DNA from: Atherinomorus stipes | Taxonomy: Eukaryota > Chordata > Actinopteri > Atheriniformes > Atherinidae | Direction: 5' to 3' | Assembly (NCBI GenBank): GCA_023101725.1 | Contig: JALJCO010003069.1 | Span: forward strand, 20,001 to 84,000 | Length of the DNA stretch: 64,000 nt | Shown here: positions 23,782 to 58,881 of the stretch, piece after piece | Layout: each line of letters begins with the position of its first letter | Position numbering within the stretch: the first letter of the stretch is position 1 | Position numbers and translations under genes: made by a program | Notes under the pieces: generated by a model | Told to the model about the DNA's origin: nothing | What the model saw: the letters and a program-made list of their open reading frames with translations, nothing else | Databases searched by the model: none

Positions 23782-25326
23782 TTGAGATATTTCAGTCTGG
23801 AAGTGTTGATGTCTGTAAAATATTCATATCAAACTCCCAATTTCTGTCTTTTCAGGTTTTGTTGAGCTGAATCATATGTTGACCACTTGCTACCCACCAC
23901 CGAGTGCAAACTCAACATCTGGACCACTGAGGCTGCTTCAGAAAAAGGAAGGGGAGAGAGAGAGAGAGAGAGCGATGACCGAGTCACGGATGCCTCCTTT
24001 TGGATGTACTAAAACTTTGGAACTCAAAGAGCATTTGTACCAGCCTGGTTAGCGCCTGGTTAGCGCCTGGACTTCTTTTCTCCTGCACACTTATAAACAC
24101 CTCCTCCTTCCCCACAAAAAAAAAAAAAAAAAAACCTGCTTGAATGACAGCTACCTTTTTCTGGACCACGAAAACTTTTACTTGAAAACTGAGGGCGGGA
24201 GGGGAGGGGGAGTAAAAAGTACTATATCAAACCTACTTACAATGACCAACCCACCTGAACTCTAAGGGAATACGGATGTCAAAAGTCCAACAAGAACAAA
24301 ACAAAACTTTTTAAAAACTGAACAGCGGATTGCCGTAGGAGATCTTTCTGTGAGATGGGAAGTTTTTGGACATTTGACTTTTGAAGACCAATTTATAAGA
24401 CTTGAAACAAGGAGGGACAAATTCTTGGAAAGGACACTTAAGTAGGGAATGTGATATTTTCAGGACACAAATTGGCTTAGATTTGGGATGGCCATCTTTA
24501 GCTCGGAGTGCCTGTCCGTTTCCAGGGGATACCGTTGCCGAGGAGAGCCATAGCAACGGTCTCCAGGGAGTCTTATCTGTCATTCCTTAGTTGTTTTAGG
24601 GACCAAAAGACCAAACATTTTTATTGCTGAGGACTTGTAGCTCTAATATACTCGGACCACTGCATCTTTTCCAGTCAGAGTTAACTGGTTGGGGAGTTGC
24701 ACTTAAAAGAAGTGTACATTTCGAATATATACAACACTTGTATATATATACATATATATTGCTGATATGCTTTTTGAATACAGGCAAAACTATTTCAGAT
24801 GACCAAATGGGGTCTCTCACTTCGCTAGTTTACAATTACTCAAAATGTTTATTTTTTTTTCCCTTTTCATTTTATCTCGGGAGGGATGGCGAGTGCATGG
24901 GAGGGGCTGCTCCGTATCACAGCCTTATCTTTTTTAACTTGACATCCTAACCTCATAGATAGAATAACATCAAAAACGTTTGAGATATATGAACTTGTTT
25001 ATATTTGCAGTACATATATATGTATAACAAGCATTCAAGCAAATGTATTCATATATACAGTATATATGGATAAAAGATATTAATCACAAATATATGTATT
25101 TATATGCACATATTTTATATATGTGTGTGTGTATATAGAACGGCTACTGACTACGTTGAGCTGTAATTCTTTTGTAGATTTTAGCTGGAGTTTGAAGCAT
25201 TGCTCTGCTTGGGAAGAATCGCAAATCTGGCAGCTCCCAAAACTGCAGGCATTCCTATCTCTGATTACCTATATGCTGACACACAATATGTTGCTAAAAG
25301 ATACATGTGTGAGTACACACATATGG

Positions 25327-25334
25327 TGTAAATA
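25327..25334 (+). promoter_or_regulatory. Candidate Pumilio response element in celf4 3'UTR
   Basis: Exact TGTAAATA, the Pumilio 8-mer core, in the repeat-free part of the 3'UTR. An 8-mer is expected by chance in AU-rich DNA, so the call is weak. Confidence 0.3.
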
Positions 25335-27240
25335 TTATCTCAAAATGCAAAAAGCCACATCTCAGTAGCAGGCTTTAAGAGAATCAGGCTAAATGATCTT
25401 AGAGGAAAAGGACAATTATCTTCGACTCTATTCCAAACATATCATTTGAGCTTATACACACACAAACGCACGGATACACCTCAAACACACAAACACTACC
25501 ACACAAACTTCTCTTTGAAACTTGAACCAAAACGAATATGTCTCACATCCCTTGCTCTCTTTTGCATTCAGTAAAGTGCATGTAGCGTATGGGCTGTCAC
25601 CATGTCAAGGTGTGCCTTGTCACCTGCAGAATCTGCCATCCAGCACTGTGCTCTCCAAAACAAAGAAAGCAACAACAAAAAGAAAAAAAAAAATGAACAC
25701 ACACTACTGCAAGCAGCCACTGCGCTATTATGATGTCAAAACTACAGCCAGATCCGTATCATTTCTCAGTCACATAGAGAGCTTCAGTGCATGTCAATTA
25801 CAACAAACCGTCTAACCGCCGTTTGTTCATCGTTGTCTTTCAAAAACAAGAAAAAAAAAACAGAGAAAAAGAAAAAAAAATATGCATTTAGTGCTAAAGT
25901 AGATACATGTGATTACACTTCAAACAAAAGTGGGCATTAGGTAACCTGTTAGCACAGGTGCTATCTATTGAAGCTGTGTGCAGGGCACCTGTGACTATGA
26001 TCCGCTGGTTGGAGTAAAGGAAAAAAGGGTCTAGTTCAGGGTAGCGACATGGCTTGACAACGGACATGACTGAGCTTACCGAACTGAGCAATATAACTAG
26101 AGTGGATGATTATGTTGCAAGAGCTAGCTTCCCACTGATCAGGAAAAGGCTTTTTTTTTTCTTTCTTACCATCCAGCAGCTTATGTGTGAACCTCTGCAG
26201 GTGAAGCTTGACATGAAGCATACTTTAAAAGATGTTATATTGCCTTATTAGACCATCCTCATGCAATTGAGTATAAACATAATTAAAACGATACTGTAAA
26301 ATGAAGCAATAAGTGTGAAAATAGCCATTTACCCATTACAACTGCTACAACTGTGGCCGGCTTCACGTTGCTTTCGCAGTTTTTCAGAACAGTTAACAAA
26401 AATGGTATGAATACCTACTGTACGCCTCCTAAAGGTCAACACACTTGGATTTATTGAACTCTGCATTCAACATCTATTGAGCTAGTGGAGATTAATGAAT
26501 ATTTATACATATGAATATTTATAAGGCTATATGACACTTTGGAAGACAATGCTTCCTGTTGGGTGCTGTAACAAGTTTCCTATAAACCGCTCATTATGCC
26601 ATTTCCCCAGCGTCTGTGTCTAACCTTTTTAGCTGTTTGAATAATTTAACATTTACCTTCCAAATCAAGCAAGACTTAAAGACCACACTACACATCCCAG
26701 GATGCCTCTGTTTGTGTGTCACAGTATCCTGAGCCTTTTATATAGTGCAAACCAGATGATCATCACCTTCAATCTCACTCTGAGATCTGCGGTGGATTAC
26801 AACAAAACCTCTTGCATGTCCATCTGAACTTTCCTCACCTAATGGCAACATCAACCTTAATATGTCATGTTAAAGGGATTCCTGGTCACTAATGTGCCCT
26901 CTTCGACTGGCCTCGCCCTCTACCACTCTGAGACAAGTTTTTAAAAAGTCTAGACACAGCTTGATTTGCTTGACTCATGTCTTTTACCCATGTTTTCACA
27001 TCAAGGAAGAAATAAAGGGAAGCAGAATGACCGTGGGAACTAGATTGCTAGACAGCTCATCTTCATTTGCTCCGACTTAAAGCTGCAAGTTTACATGAGG
27101 AGAGTAAAGTGAAGTCAAGTGGTTCAAAAACAACAAGAGACAGAGCAGAAGTTTGCATATAAATATAAATATATATATAAATATATACATAAACTGATGA
27201 ATATACTGTAAATTGTTTCTTTTTTTGCTCCGTTTTCCTC

Positions 27241-27248
27241 TGTAAATA
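27241..27248 (+). promoter_or_regulatory. Candidate Pumilio response element in celf4 3'UTR
   Basis: A second exact TGTAAATA in the same 3'UTR. Confidence 0.3.
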
Positions 27249-28799
27249 GGTTTGCATATTTTATAGGACTTTTACTTCTATCTACAAGGACTGGATAAAG
27301 TACTTTAAATACTTAAAAAAATATATATATATGAATGAAAACGTGATGATGCTAATTAAAACCAGGTACAAAAAGAAAAAAAAAATAGTTGCTAGGATAC
27401 GGTACAAACTGTAGGACCTGACCAAGGCATTTATCCAGAATACAGTCAGGGAGAGCATTGACCTCAGTTACAGCTTAGACACACATTATTTTATAAAAAA
27501 CAAAAGAAAAAAAAATCAAATACTTTAGTGGGTTTTATTCATTTATTTGTTTAGATATTTATTTAGAAGTCATGTCAAGATGATATGCATGCTTTCATGG
27601 CATTATTTTTCTATGAGTTGGTACGTGACCAAATAGTTTTTATATGACATGCACGGGCTACTGTTGTGGTCCACAGATGATCATTGTTCCTGTCTGCAGG
27701 ACCATGCCTTCAGCACTTCTTTGATGATGGAGAAAAAAAAAAGGAAAAAAAAAACTCCTATTGACCAAGTGATGTCAGAGACAGATTTTAATCGTTTATT
27801 TATATATTTATTAATTTATTTGTGTTTTATTATGTGTATTTATTTTTGCTGTTTGATTCAAGATCTGAGCTCTATTATTGCCACTGATCTGTTTGCTTGT
27901 AAGTGCGACTTTGTACCACTGCATCACATCTTAACAACTGTAATTATTGCAGAACTTGGAAATTAACTTCTTTAAAGACTGATTTATTTCTCCTGTCGCT
28001 GGTAAACTATACAAAACAATGCAGTACAACACTAAAGCCTTATGTACATTGTAATTATTGATTCATACTTGTTCTGTTCTTTAAAACAAAAAACCTTAAG
28101 CTTTGTTAAGATTGTTGAGAAAAAAAAAAGACAAATTGGTCCCTCTTCAATTTTAATTACCATCTGCTTCCATTCTGAAACCTTCCACTCTAAAAGAAAA
28201 AATTAAAATCATCATTAACTGTTCAGATGTGTTAAAAACAGATGATATGCCTTTGCACATCATCACAATAAGTTGCTGCTACCGTGCAATTAGAAAAAGA
28301 CTGAGTTCTTGTTAATTGCTGGTTATTGGTGGTATAAAACAGTTGCTTTTGCATTTAAAACCTTTTTCCCATCTTGATTTAAACTGTTTGACAGAGCTCT
28401 GATCTTGTTCAACTGTTTTCTGCCAAGAACAAAATTCAATGAAAACTGCACTATTTCATCAAAAAAAGAAGAAAAAAAAGTTCCTATCATTTTCTTCAGT
28501 GCTGTTGTCAGTGTGATTTTATTTCTAAAGCTCAGTAGTGTTGCTAGAATCCCATTTTACTTCACGTGGTTCTCAAAGTATTCTGGAAATCTACTGTATT
28601 TCCCAATTTCAGCACAGATGGAGAGTGGGAAAATGAATGTTGCATATTAAGCTTTGCCAGGTTCCTGATGAGCTGAGCTTCTGATTGGGCAGTGCGCTTC
28701 AGGCTCCCGCCCCTGTCTCTCCAGACTGCACCATTCTCTGGTCCCCTGGACTCCTCTTTTGTAATTTTAAATGAATGATGCGTCTCAGCTTAGCCCAAT

Positions 28800-28822
28800 A
28801 ATAAAGCACAGTCTAGAATAAA
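28800..28822 (+). terminator. celf4: celf4 poly(A) signals (paired AATAAA)
   Basis: AATAAA at 28800-28805 and again at 28817-28822, followed by a GT-rich stretch (TGTGTGGTGTC), the usual layout of a vertebrate cleavage site. Earlier AATAAA words in the UTR could give shorter isoforms. Confidence 0.65.
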
Positions 28823-28840
28823 GTATCCTGTGTGGTGTCA

Positions 28841-29255
28841 TAATTATTTTAACTTATCTGTGCAAGATTGTCGATGTTTAATGCGATGTAAATACCCCAG
28901 TTTTGGTAATAATGTCTGTCATCCTACCTGCATCTCACACAGGCACAGAGCTCCTCAGAATGCAGTGGATAGGTAGGTGTTGGATGTAACAAGGAACAAC
29001 TGGCTTTATATTTCCTGGGACTTACCAAGGTTGTATGATTTATGCATAAAACATCTGAGTCAGATTCAGAATAGACAATTGTGAGTCATGAGATTCAGTT
29101 TGCATTGAGGTTGCCAAGGTATTCAGAGGCAATAAGCACAGCTGGTGTTCAAGTTTTCCTGGGGCAACACAAGCTGTCAATTACAAAGAGGACCAACTCT
29201 GAATAAATAAACATTTATTTGTGTAAAGGGGGAAAAAAATCACAATACAAGATCA
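28841..29255. other. Intergenic gap between the converging celf4 and kiaa1328 3' ends
   Basis: About 415 bp with no repeats or frames of note. The two genes end tail-to-tail. Confidence 0.55.
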
Positions 29256-29261
29256 TTTATT
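29256..29261 (-). terminator. kiaa1328: Candidate kiaa1328 poly(A) signal
   Basis: AATAAA on minus, 110 bp after the stop codon. Another lies about 45 bp further on. Confidence 0.5.
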
Positions 29262-29370
29262 CAGATTTTAGAAGGCAGATAAAATTTTAAATAAAACAAT
29301 TGAAAAAGGTAATATCAAGCTGGTGAATATCAAGTAACTTTCTAGTCTCGCTTCACATTTCCCCTCTACG

Positions 29371-52635
<23,265 letters not shown>

Positions 52636-52904
52636 GTTGAAACGACCGCCACCACTCCCAATGAGCCAAGCGTTGCCATGGAATATTAGCCCCGCCTTTC
52701 TTTAACATATTGAGAGATGATTGGCTCTCTTGTACGAACAGACATTTCTATTGGCTCAAATGTGTGTCACTTTTGCGTCGAAGCTGCCGCTGTGGCTTCC
52801 TGTTTGTGCGTTGTCAACTGACCTATCAGGTGTTACGAGAAGGATGCGGATCATTAGTGGATGCTTATAAAATTTTAGATAAATTTGTGGTCATAGTCTT
52901 TCAA
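52636..52904. promoter_or_regulatory. Divergent promoter region of kiaa1328 and tpgs2
   Basis: 269 bp separate the two start codons. It contains a CCAAT at 52658-52662, two inverted CCAAT boxes (ATTGG) exactly 30 bp apart at 52720-52724 and 52750-52754, and a GC-box-like CCCCGCC at about 52690-52697. No TATA box at a suitable place. This is the usual make-up of an NF-Y-driven bidirectional housekeeping promoter. Confidence 0.7.
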
Positions 52905-52980
52905 ATGGAAGAAACAAAGGAGAGTTTTGCGTACAAGGGTGTTGCTGAGAGACTGACACTTGGCATTACTCGAATACTCG
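52905..52980 (+). CDS. tpgs2: tpgs2 exon 1
   Basis: Encodes MEETKESFAYKGVAERLTLG and ITRIL; donor GTTTGT. Human begins MEE and shares KLTLGITRIL. Confidence 0.93.
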
Positions 52981-54763
52981 GTTTGTATTATGACATCTGC
53001 TGTAACACTAGCAATTTACAGCGAGGTTAGCTTAAATGCTGTCTGAATGAAAATGGAAATGTAATAAGGGTTATGAACTTGTCCTTGTTGGTCCAGAGAG
53101 CATGCCTGGGGTGGTGGATGTGCGTTTTGCAGAGAGGGAGCCTGCAGAGAAGAGGAGCTTGCTGTCGTGGGAACAGGTGTGAAAAATATTACAATTTATC
53201 CTGAAATTGAGGTCTTAGAATATCCCACTGTCATGTTTATTGTTGATTGCCCGTCCTTATTTATCCGCCAGAAAAACACGTGTATTTTACCAGAGGATCT
53301 ACGAGATTTTTATCTGACAACTGATGGATTCACATTAACCTGGAGCGTTAAATTAGACAGTAAGTGCTTCTATACTGAGTCTGTGTGATGAAGACTATTA
53401 AAAATGCTCATTTTAAAAAGGTTTGATTGAGATAACAATAAATGAGAGTAGCTCTTGATATTTGTTATTAAATCTACTGTTTGGATGTCTGTTTTCCAGA
53501 TGAGTGTGTGCCCTTAGGATGCATGATGATAAACAGTGTGGCCAGGCTATGCCCTCTCCTCCAACCAGTATCACTTTTCTCTCTTCCTAATGCACCCTCT
53601 CTGGCTGACCTGGACTGGGAGGAGAGTAACACAGGAAGTGGTAAAATTCACCTGTCAGATCCTCATGTGGGCTTAACACAATAATTACAGCATGTCACAT
53701 TCAATTATGCCTGTTTATATATGCTCACTTGCGCAGAAAGCAGGCTAATGAATGAGCTGTTGATTGGAAAGTAAATATTTATTGTGGGTTCATTAATGTT
53801 TTCTGTCAGGGCTGCAGCATGCGCCCGCTGCACCTCATTTTGACGCCCGGAGCCGCATCTTTGAGCTGGATTCTTGCGGTGGGAATGGAAAAGTGTGTCT
53901 GGTCTACAAAAACTGCACTCCAGGTGTTGTGTTTATATTTGTAGTTTTAACCCTCAAGCTAATTAAAACCTAAACCTAAAAATATTAAAGAACTGTACAT
54001 ATTTTATGTTATATTACAAAATTGTTGCATCATTTAGTCATTTGTCTTGTGTTTTTTTAGGAGTGGTAGCCCAGCAGAGTGAGCTCTGGTTCCTGGATCG
54101 TTCACTCTGCTGGCATTTTTTGACAACAACCTTTACTTCCTACTACCGGCTGATGATAATACACTTGGGTCTGCCTGAGTGGCAGTATTCATTCACCCCG
54201 TATGGCCCAAGCCCCCAGGCTAAGGTAGAAATGACAGAGTGTACAATGTAAACAGATAAGACCAGCTTGAGATTTATTCATTTAGATTATTTTTAAACCC
54301 TGAGTTTTAAAAAATATGTGTTGACAAGTCATGTTGGCTGTTTTTTAAACTAAACATCTGCAAACATTTAGCAGAAAAGTAATCATTTTACTTGTACGTA
54401 CTGAATGTAAACACTCCTGACAACAAAAGTTACATATTTTGAACACAGAGTTAAGAAACTAGTATCCATTTATTTGTTATAAACATTTGTTTGTACACAC
54501 ATAACTGTATTATTTGAGACTGTTTACCCTGGTTCCCTCTGCAGCAATGGGCATCTCTTTACCAGCCCCTGACCTTCAACTGTGACCTCTACCAGGCCGA
54601 TCCTGCTGGTGATTCCTTTATTAACAAGCTGGATCCTACCAAGGCCTTTAAAGGTAAAACCAAGGTACCACCCCCCAAGAAGAAGCAGTCGACCCAGAGC
54701 AGCTCCGGGGGCGCTCCCAAGGGCCAAGGCAACACAGGAAAACACGGGGGAGCAAAGCGGTGA
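52905..54763 (+). CDS. tpgs2: tpgs2: tubulin polyglutamylase complex subunit 2 (complete, seven exons)
   Basis: TPGS2 is a non-catalytic subunit of the TTLL1-containing tubulin polyglutamylase complex, which adds glutamate side chains to tubulin of axonemes and neuronal microtubules. Exons: 52905-52980, 53097-53176, 53272-53359, 53500-53640, 53810-53923, 54061-54224, 54545-54763. Phases agree; 293 aa against 300 in human. Anchors: AERLTLGITRIL, PEDLRDFYLTTDGFTLTWSV (SMI1/KNR4-like fold region), LFSLPNAPSLADL, HFDARSRIFELDSCGGNGKV, ELWFLDRSLCWHFLTTTFTS, HLGLPEWQYSFTPYGPSPQA, FINKLDPTKAFK, and a basic tail ending KHGGAKR. Start chosen at the first ATG in the only frame that continues into exon 2. 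It is head-to-head with kiaa1328. Confidence 0.96.
53097..53176 (+). CDS. tpgs2: tpgs2 exon 2
   Basis: Acceptor GGTCCAG, donor GTGTGA. Encodes SMPGVVDVRFAEREPAEKRS and LLSWEQ. Confidence 0.94.
53272..53359 (+). CDS. tpgs2: tpgs2 exon 3
   Basis: Acceptor TCCGCCAG, donor GTAAGT. Encodes KNTCILPEDLRDFYLTTDGF and TLTWSVKLD. Confidence 0.95.
53500..53640 (+). CDS. tpgs2: tpgs2 exon 4
   Basis: Acceptor TTTTCCAG, donor GTAAAA. Encodes NECVPLGCMMINSVARLCPL and on to SLPNAPSLADLDWEESNTGS. Confidence 0.94.
53810..53923 (+). CDS. tpgs2: tpgs2 exon 5
   Basis: Acceptor TTCTGTCAG, donor GTGTTG. Encodes GLQHAPAAPHFDARSRIFEL and DSCGGNGKVCLVYKNCTP. Confidence 0.94.
54061..54224 (+). CDS. tpgs2: tpgs2 exon 6
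   Basis: Acceptor GTTTTTTTAG, donor GTAGAA. Encodes GVVAQQSELWFLDRSLCWHF and on to HLGLPEWQYSFTPYGPSPQA. The most conserved block. Confidence 0.95.
54545..54763 (+). CDS. tpgs2: tpgs2 exon 7: C-terminus
   Basis: Acceptor CTCTGCAG. Encodes QWASLYQPLTFNCDLYQADP and on to a Lys/Ser/Gly-rich tail, stop TGA at 54761-54763. No clear AATAAA follows in the next 200 bp. Confidence 0.95.
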   Translation, partial: QWASLYQPLTFNCDLYQADPAGDSFINKLDPTKAFKGKTKVPPPKKKQSTQSSSGGAPKGQGNTGKHGGAKR

Positions 54764-54968
54764 AGTTCCCATCCAAGAGATGTTTCATGCTGCCTGACTA
54801 CTTCTGTTACCAACATGGCTTAGAAGGCCGGTCTGCAGTTTTTTTATTGGCTGGACTTATAGCAATTCTGCAACATGAGCGCATGTTTAAGTTGCATGTT
54901 TGAAGAGAGATGCTTCACCAGGGGCTTTTCTGGCTCAACAGACTCTGAAAGTGGTACAGTATGTACCT

Positions 54969-55532
54969 TAGGGTTGCTCGATTATTGGAAAAATCATTAT
55001 CACCATTATTTTGGTCAATATTGAAATCCCAATTATTCAAGCGATTATTTTTAGGGATGCTCAATATTGATTTTCTTTTACCAATATCCAATATTGTCCA
55101 ACTCTTAATTTCCAAAATTAACCAATCCAATCCAACTTTATTTCAAGAGCACTTTCACCACTGTAAGTACGGCTCATGGATCAAGATATCGCGGGATTTT
55201 GTTACTGAACAACGAGATCTCGTTAGATTTCATTGGTAAGAACTTATCAGTCCGGAAAAATTGATGCTGATATTTTCTGATATCACATTTTAATGCAGAT
55301 ATTGGCTGATGATATTGGTAGGGTGATAATATTGGACATCCCTAATTATTTTTTAGTTACACAATTCATTTATTCAGCATTTTTCTCTGTCAAAAAACTA
55401 TTATTGCTAATTTCCACAGAACACAAGACACCTTCGCTCTTCAGCTGCGTGAGTGTGTTGTAGGTTGTAGCAGGGCCACGTGAGAGGGAAACTGAAATCA
55501 CAATCAGATTTTGATTAATTGTACAGCCCTAA
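54969..55532. mobile_element. hAT-like element with a second one nested
   Basis: Outer ends TAGGGTTGCTCGATTATTGG and TTAATTGTACAGCCCTA; inner element 55051-55344 with TAGGGATGCTCAATATTG and ATATTGGACATCCCTA. Both non-coding. Confidence 0.65.
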
Positions 55533-55749
55533 TGTACCTGTTGCACGGGATGTGGAATATTTACAGATTTAGAGCAACCTTCATTGTTTGCCTCCTTGAT
55601 CACAGTTCTTCGCTAACGTGGTTTAGCTGACTGAAATAAGCAGCTGATTAGCTTGGCACACATGTAGAAAAACACGGATGATATTTTTCTTTCACTGCTA
55701 AGTATATTAGTCATGGAGAAATAAGTCCTTGCAGAAACGGGGTTTCTGC

Positions 55750-56094
55750 TAGAGATTCACTGATCCAATTTTTTCCCAGTCCACTCCGATACCGATACCT
55801 GTGCTGAGCGTATCGGCCGATACAGATACCTTGCCATGTGAGTGAAGGCATCAGGCGGTATTAACATTTAGCCTTATTAAAAAATAAATTAACACAGATA
55901 TAAATGTATTTAAATGTATACAAATGTACTTTGTTATTAACAAATAAAGTGTTTATTTATTATGATATTAATTTAAACAAAGAAATAACTGGATCGGCAT
56001 GCTGGATCGGCCACATTCATCCGATATCCGATCCAGCTAATTGGTCAGTATTGGAGCTGATATCCAATCCGGGTATCGAATCGGTGCATCTCTA
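55750..56094. mobile_element. Intact hAT MITE with perfect 8-bp target duplication
   Basis: 345 bp, ends TAGAGATTCACTGATCC and GAATCGGTGCATCTCTA, flanked by identical GTTTCTGC at 55742-55749 and 56095-56102. The 8-bp duplication is the hAT signature. Confidence 0.88.
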
Positions 56095-56926
56095 GTTTCT
56101 GCAACACATATAACACGCAAACTAGTTTTAGACTGTGTTCACCAGTGACAACACTTCAGTAACCAGTTATCACTTGTAACTGATTTTAGTATCACTTGCC
56201 TTGATGTACTTCTTGTTTTTTTTAAAAAAAAAAAGATCCTACAGTGTACAAAAAAATACAAGATTCTCAAGAAAGTTTTTAACTGAGAAACACATTTCTT
56301 TGTTTAACTGATTGTAAAATTAAAAAGAGAGGGGGAAAATGAAGAAGATTAAAGATGGCTGTATGTAGCAGGGATCCCCAGCTCCAAACCCTCAGAGCTA
56401 CTATCCTGTAAGTTTTAGATGTTTCCCTGTTGCAACACTCCTGACTTAGATGAATGAGTGAAGTGGGATGGGATAAGCTTGTGCAGAACTTAAGAAGAAG
56501 TTGGAGAATTGTTTCATTTGAATCAGGTGCGTTGCAGGAGGAAAACTTCTAAAAACCTGCAGGACATAAGCCTTTGAGGTTCCAGTTAGTGATCCCTGGT
56601 GTGAACCTTTCACCCAGCATAGATGAACGCAGTATTAACTCTGGTTTGAAGCTGATAAAGAAACAGTGATCATGTGATTGTATAGAACAAAAGCGTCAAT
56701 GGAAACTGCTATATGTAGTTATCAGATGCCTTATAGCTTTCGTAAGAAACATTGCTTTATCTGAGTATTACATCAAGTTACCTGCTAACCATGACATCAC
56801 TGCAGCACCGTGTATGTTAAAAATGTGTTTAGGATTTCTGCTCCTTTACGTAATGGCATTTACTATTTACTATTTATGAGCAGATGTGAGGGCGAGATAT
56901 TCCAGCCTTATTTGCTATTTTTATCT

Positions 56927-57459
56927 ACAGTCGTCCTCAGAATTATTCATACCCTCCAATTGAAGAAAGAAAAAATATCAGCTGCCAGTGAAACAAGTTA
57001 AAATTGACAAAAGTAATAATGAATAAACATTTTATGAAAATCATGACATTGATTTTTGAATTGTATTTAAACAGAAATATTAAAAACAAACACACACAAA
57101 AAAAAAAAAAATAAAATAAGATGGGGCTCAATAGCTAAAATTTTGTTGAGCAACACTTTGAGGCAATCACTGCAATCAGGTGTTTTCTCTGATGTTAAAA
57201 AAGGCTTCTGCACCTGTTGACAGGCATTTTTGTTCACTGCTCATGAGCAAGGTGCTCACATGTGTCTGGGATAGTTTCATTTGTTTATTTTTATTATTAT
57301 TTTCAACCACAATTCACAAGACTTTTTTTTTTTTTTATTTAAGTATATTTTTGTAAATTTTTATTTATTATTTGTATTTTTAGGTTCTGGTTATTTGAAT
57401 TAATATTGTGAATATAGTATTTTCTTTAATTGGAGGGTATGAATAATTTTGAGGACTAT
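56927..57459 (+). mobile_element. MITE family A copy 7
   Basis: Ends CAGTCGTCCTCAGAATTATT and AATAATTTTGAGGACTATA, with the transposase C-terminal remnant on minus (TTCTGCACCTGTTGACAGGC region). Confidence 0.78.
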
Positions 57460-57758
57460 AAGTGCAACTCCTGATGTCAAAATTATACCCCTAAAATTGC
57501 AATTTGTCACAATAATAATGATCTATCAGAAAAAAAGTTAATCATACTAAAAACTGTTTATATTTGAATGTAGTTGTTTTTTTATTTATTTTTTTTGTAA
57601 CTTGGAATGAACCATTTGTTATTTAACAATTTACTCAGCAGATCCTTTTCCGTGACAGAATGCCCATATCACTGCCATGAAGGCACGTAGCAGAAAATGA
57701 TCATTAAAAAGGCAATAAAGACGAAGAAAGGAGGAATCAGTTGAGAGTTTGTGAGAGT

Positions 57759-57764
57759 TTTATT
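57759..57764 (-). terminator. aqp7: Candidate aqp7 poly(A) signal
   Basis: AATAAA on minus about 930 bp after the aqp7 stop; nearer candidates may exist, so low certainty. Confidence 0.3.
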
Positions 57765-58694
57765 GTACACGAGACATACTTGTTGCATAATGCACGAACA
57801 GGCAGTATCCTATGAATTGACCTCATCAAAGAAGCAAAAACATGAAAAAGAAAAGCAAATTTGGGACAAATGATGGCAGAAAATTGGTCCAGTTTTTCCT
57901 AGATAGAAATCACTGATGACGAGCTTGTTTAATCCAGGGGGAGTAATTTACCCTACCATAGTGGGTAGATGGCATATGCGATGGTTGCCATCTCCATCTT
58001 GACCACCAGATATCAGTAATTGTTACACTGTTCTCGGATTACAACTGAGGCCAAAAAAACATTTGACAGTTTTTGTCTGCAGCCTGCTGTGGACTAGAAA
58101 GGTGGAGAGACAGATGTATTTATGGTTTTTGGTTGTGCTGCTTCACTTTCAAGCTCTGAGGAGCCAGCTCCTGCTGCTTTTTTTTTCCATATATTTATTT
58201 TTCAAAGGATTCGTGTGGTGCATGTGGGTTGTTTACTTCTTTTTACATACCCTCAAGTTCAACTGATCTTGTAGATCCCCAGTTGATAGCTATAATACAT
58301 GATGTTTACAGTGTTTTCACTCGTTTTTTACCTCAATAAGATGAAAACAAAGAATGAGCTAGAGCATGTTTTTCTTCACTGTTCTTTTATATATATATAT
58401 ATAAAAAATGTTTCTCATTATTTCTTACATTTTTTTCTTTTGATACAGATTATAAGTGACATGGATTGATAGGAATTGGAACAGATATATCAACATGACA
58501 GTTCAAAATGTCATTAAATAGTGAAGAATTCACATGAAGTCATTCTCAGTTGCAAAGTGTAAAAGTGCTTCTGTCTCCTTGTAAGCAGGCGGGTTTGGTC
58601 CTTTTAAAGCTTCATCATTATGGAATGTTTCAGCAGCATGCACACGTCTGCACAGATGCGGGCGCACTTATTTGTTTGTACAGGTTTGGGAAGG

Positions 58695-58881
58695 TCATAC
58701 ACATTCATTAGAACAGATGGTTTCTTTCTCCAGAGGGAAAGACTCTTCCTCCACTTGCCCCTCACGCTGTCTGGAGAGGGGTGGGTGGTGCAGTTCTACA
58801 AGGGCTTTGTACACTCCTGCTCCCAGCACTCCTCCAATCGTGGGAGCAACAACGGGTACCCACCACCACCCATTTCCAGCC
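58695..58881 (-). CDS. aqp7: aqp7-like last exon: helix 6 and C-terminal tail
   Basis: Acceptor GTTTATAG. Encodes AGNGWWWVPVVAPTIGGVLG and on to GVYKALVELHHP, then a charged tail; stop TGA at 58695-58697. Confidence 0.9.

Larger units (their letters stand above)
20483..23855 (+). other. celf4: Candidate 3'UTR intron of celf4
   Basis: Inferred from a plausible donor 66 nt after the stop codon, a strong acceptor at 23854-23855, and the confinement of all mobile elements to this interval. It contains L2, MITE, LTR and hAT sequence. Confidence 0.45.
20417..28840 (+). other. celf4: celf4 3' untranslated region, probably spliced once
   Basis: From the stop to the poly(A) signals near 28.8 kb. The part at 20483-23855 is packed with repeats, while 23856-28830 has none and is AU-rich with long A and T runs, as expected of a long neuronal 3'UTR. 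A likely intron runs from a donor at 20483 (GACAG|GTCAGA) to a strong acceptor at 23854-23855 (polypyrimidine then TTTTCAG). No coding frame was recognised in it. Confidence 0.6.
54764..58694. other. Region between the converging tpgs2 and aqp7 3' ends
   Basis: Starts with tpgs2 3'UTR and ends with aqp7 3'UTR (a minus AATAAA lies at 57759-57764). Between them are a nested hAT pair (54969-55532), an intact hAT MITE (55750-56094) and MITE family A copy 7 (56927-57459). The rest shows nothing recognisable. Confidence 0.65.
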
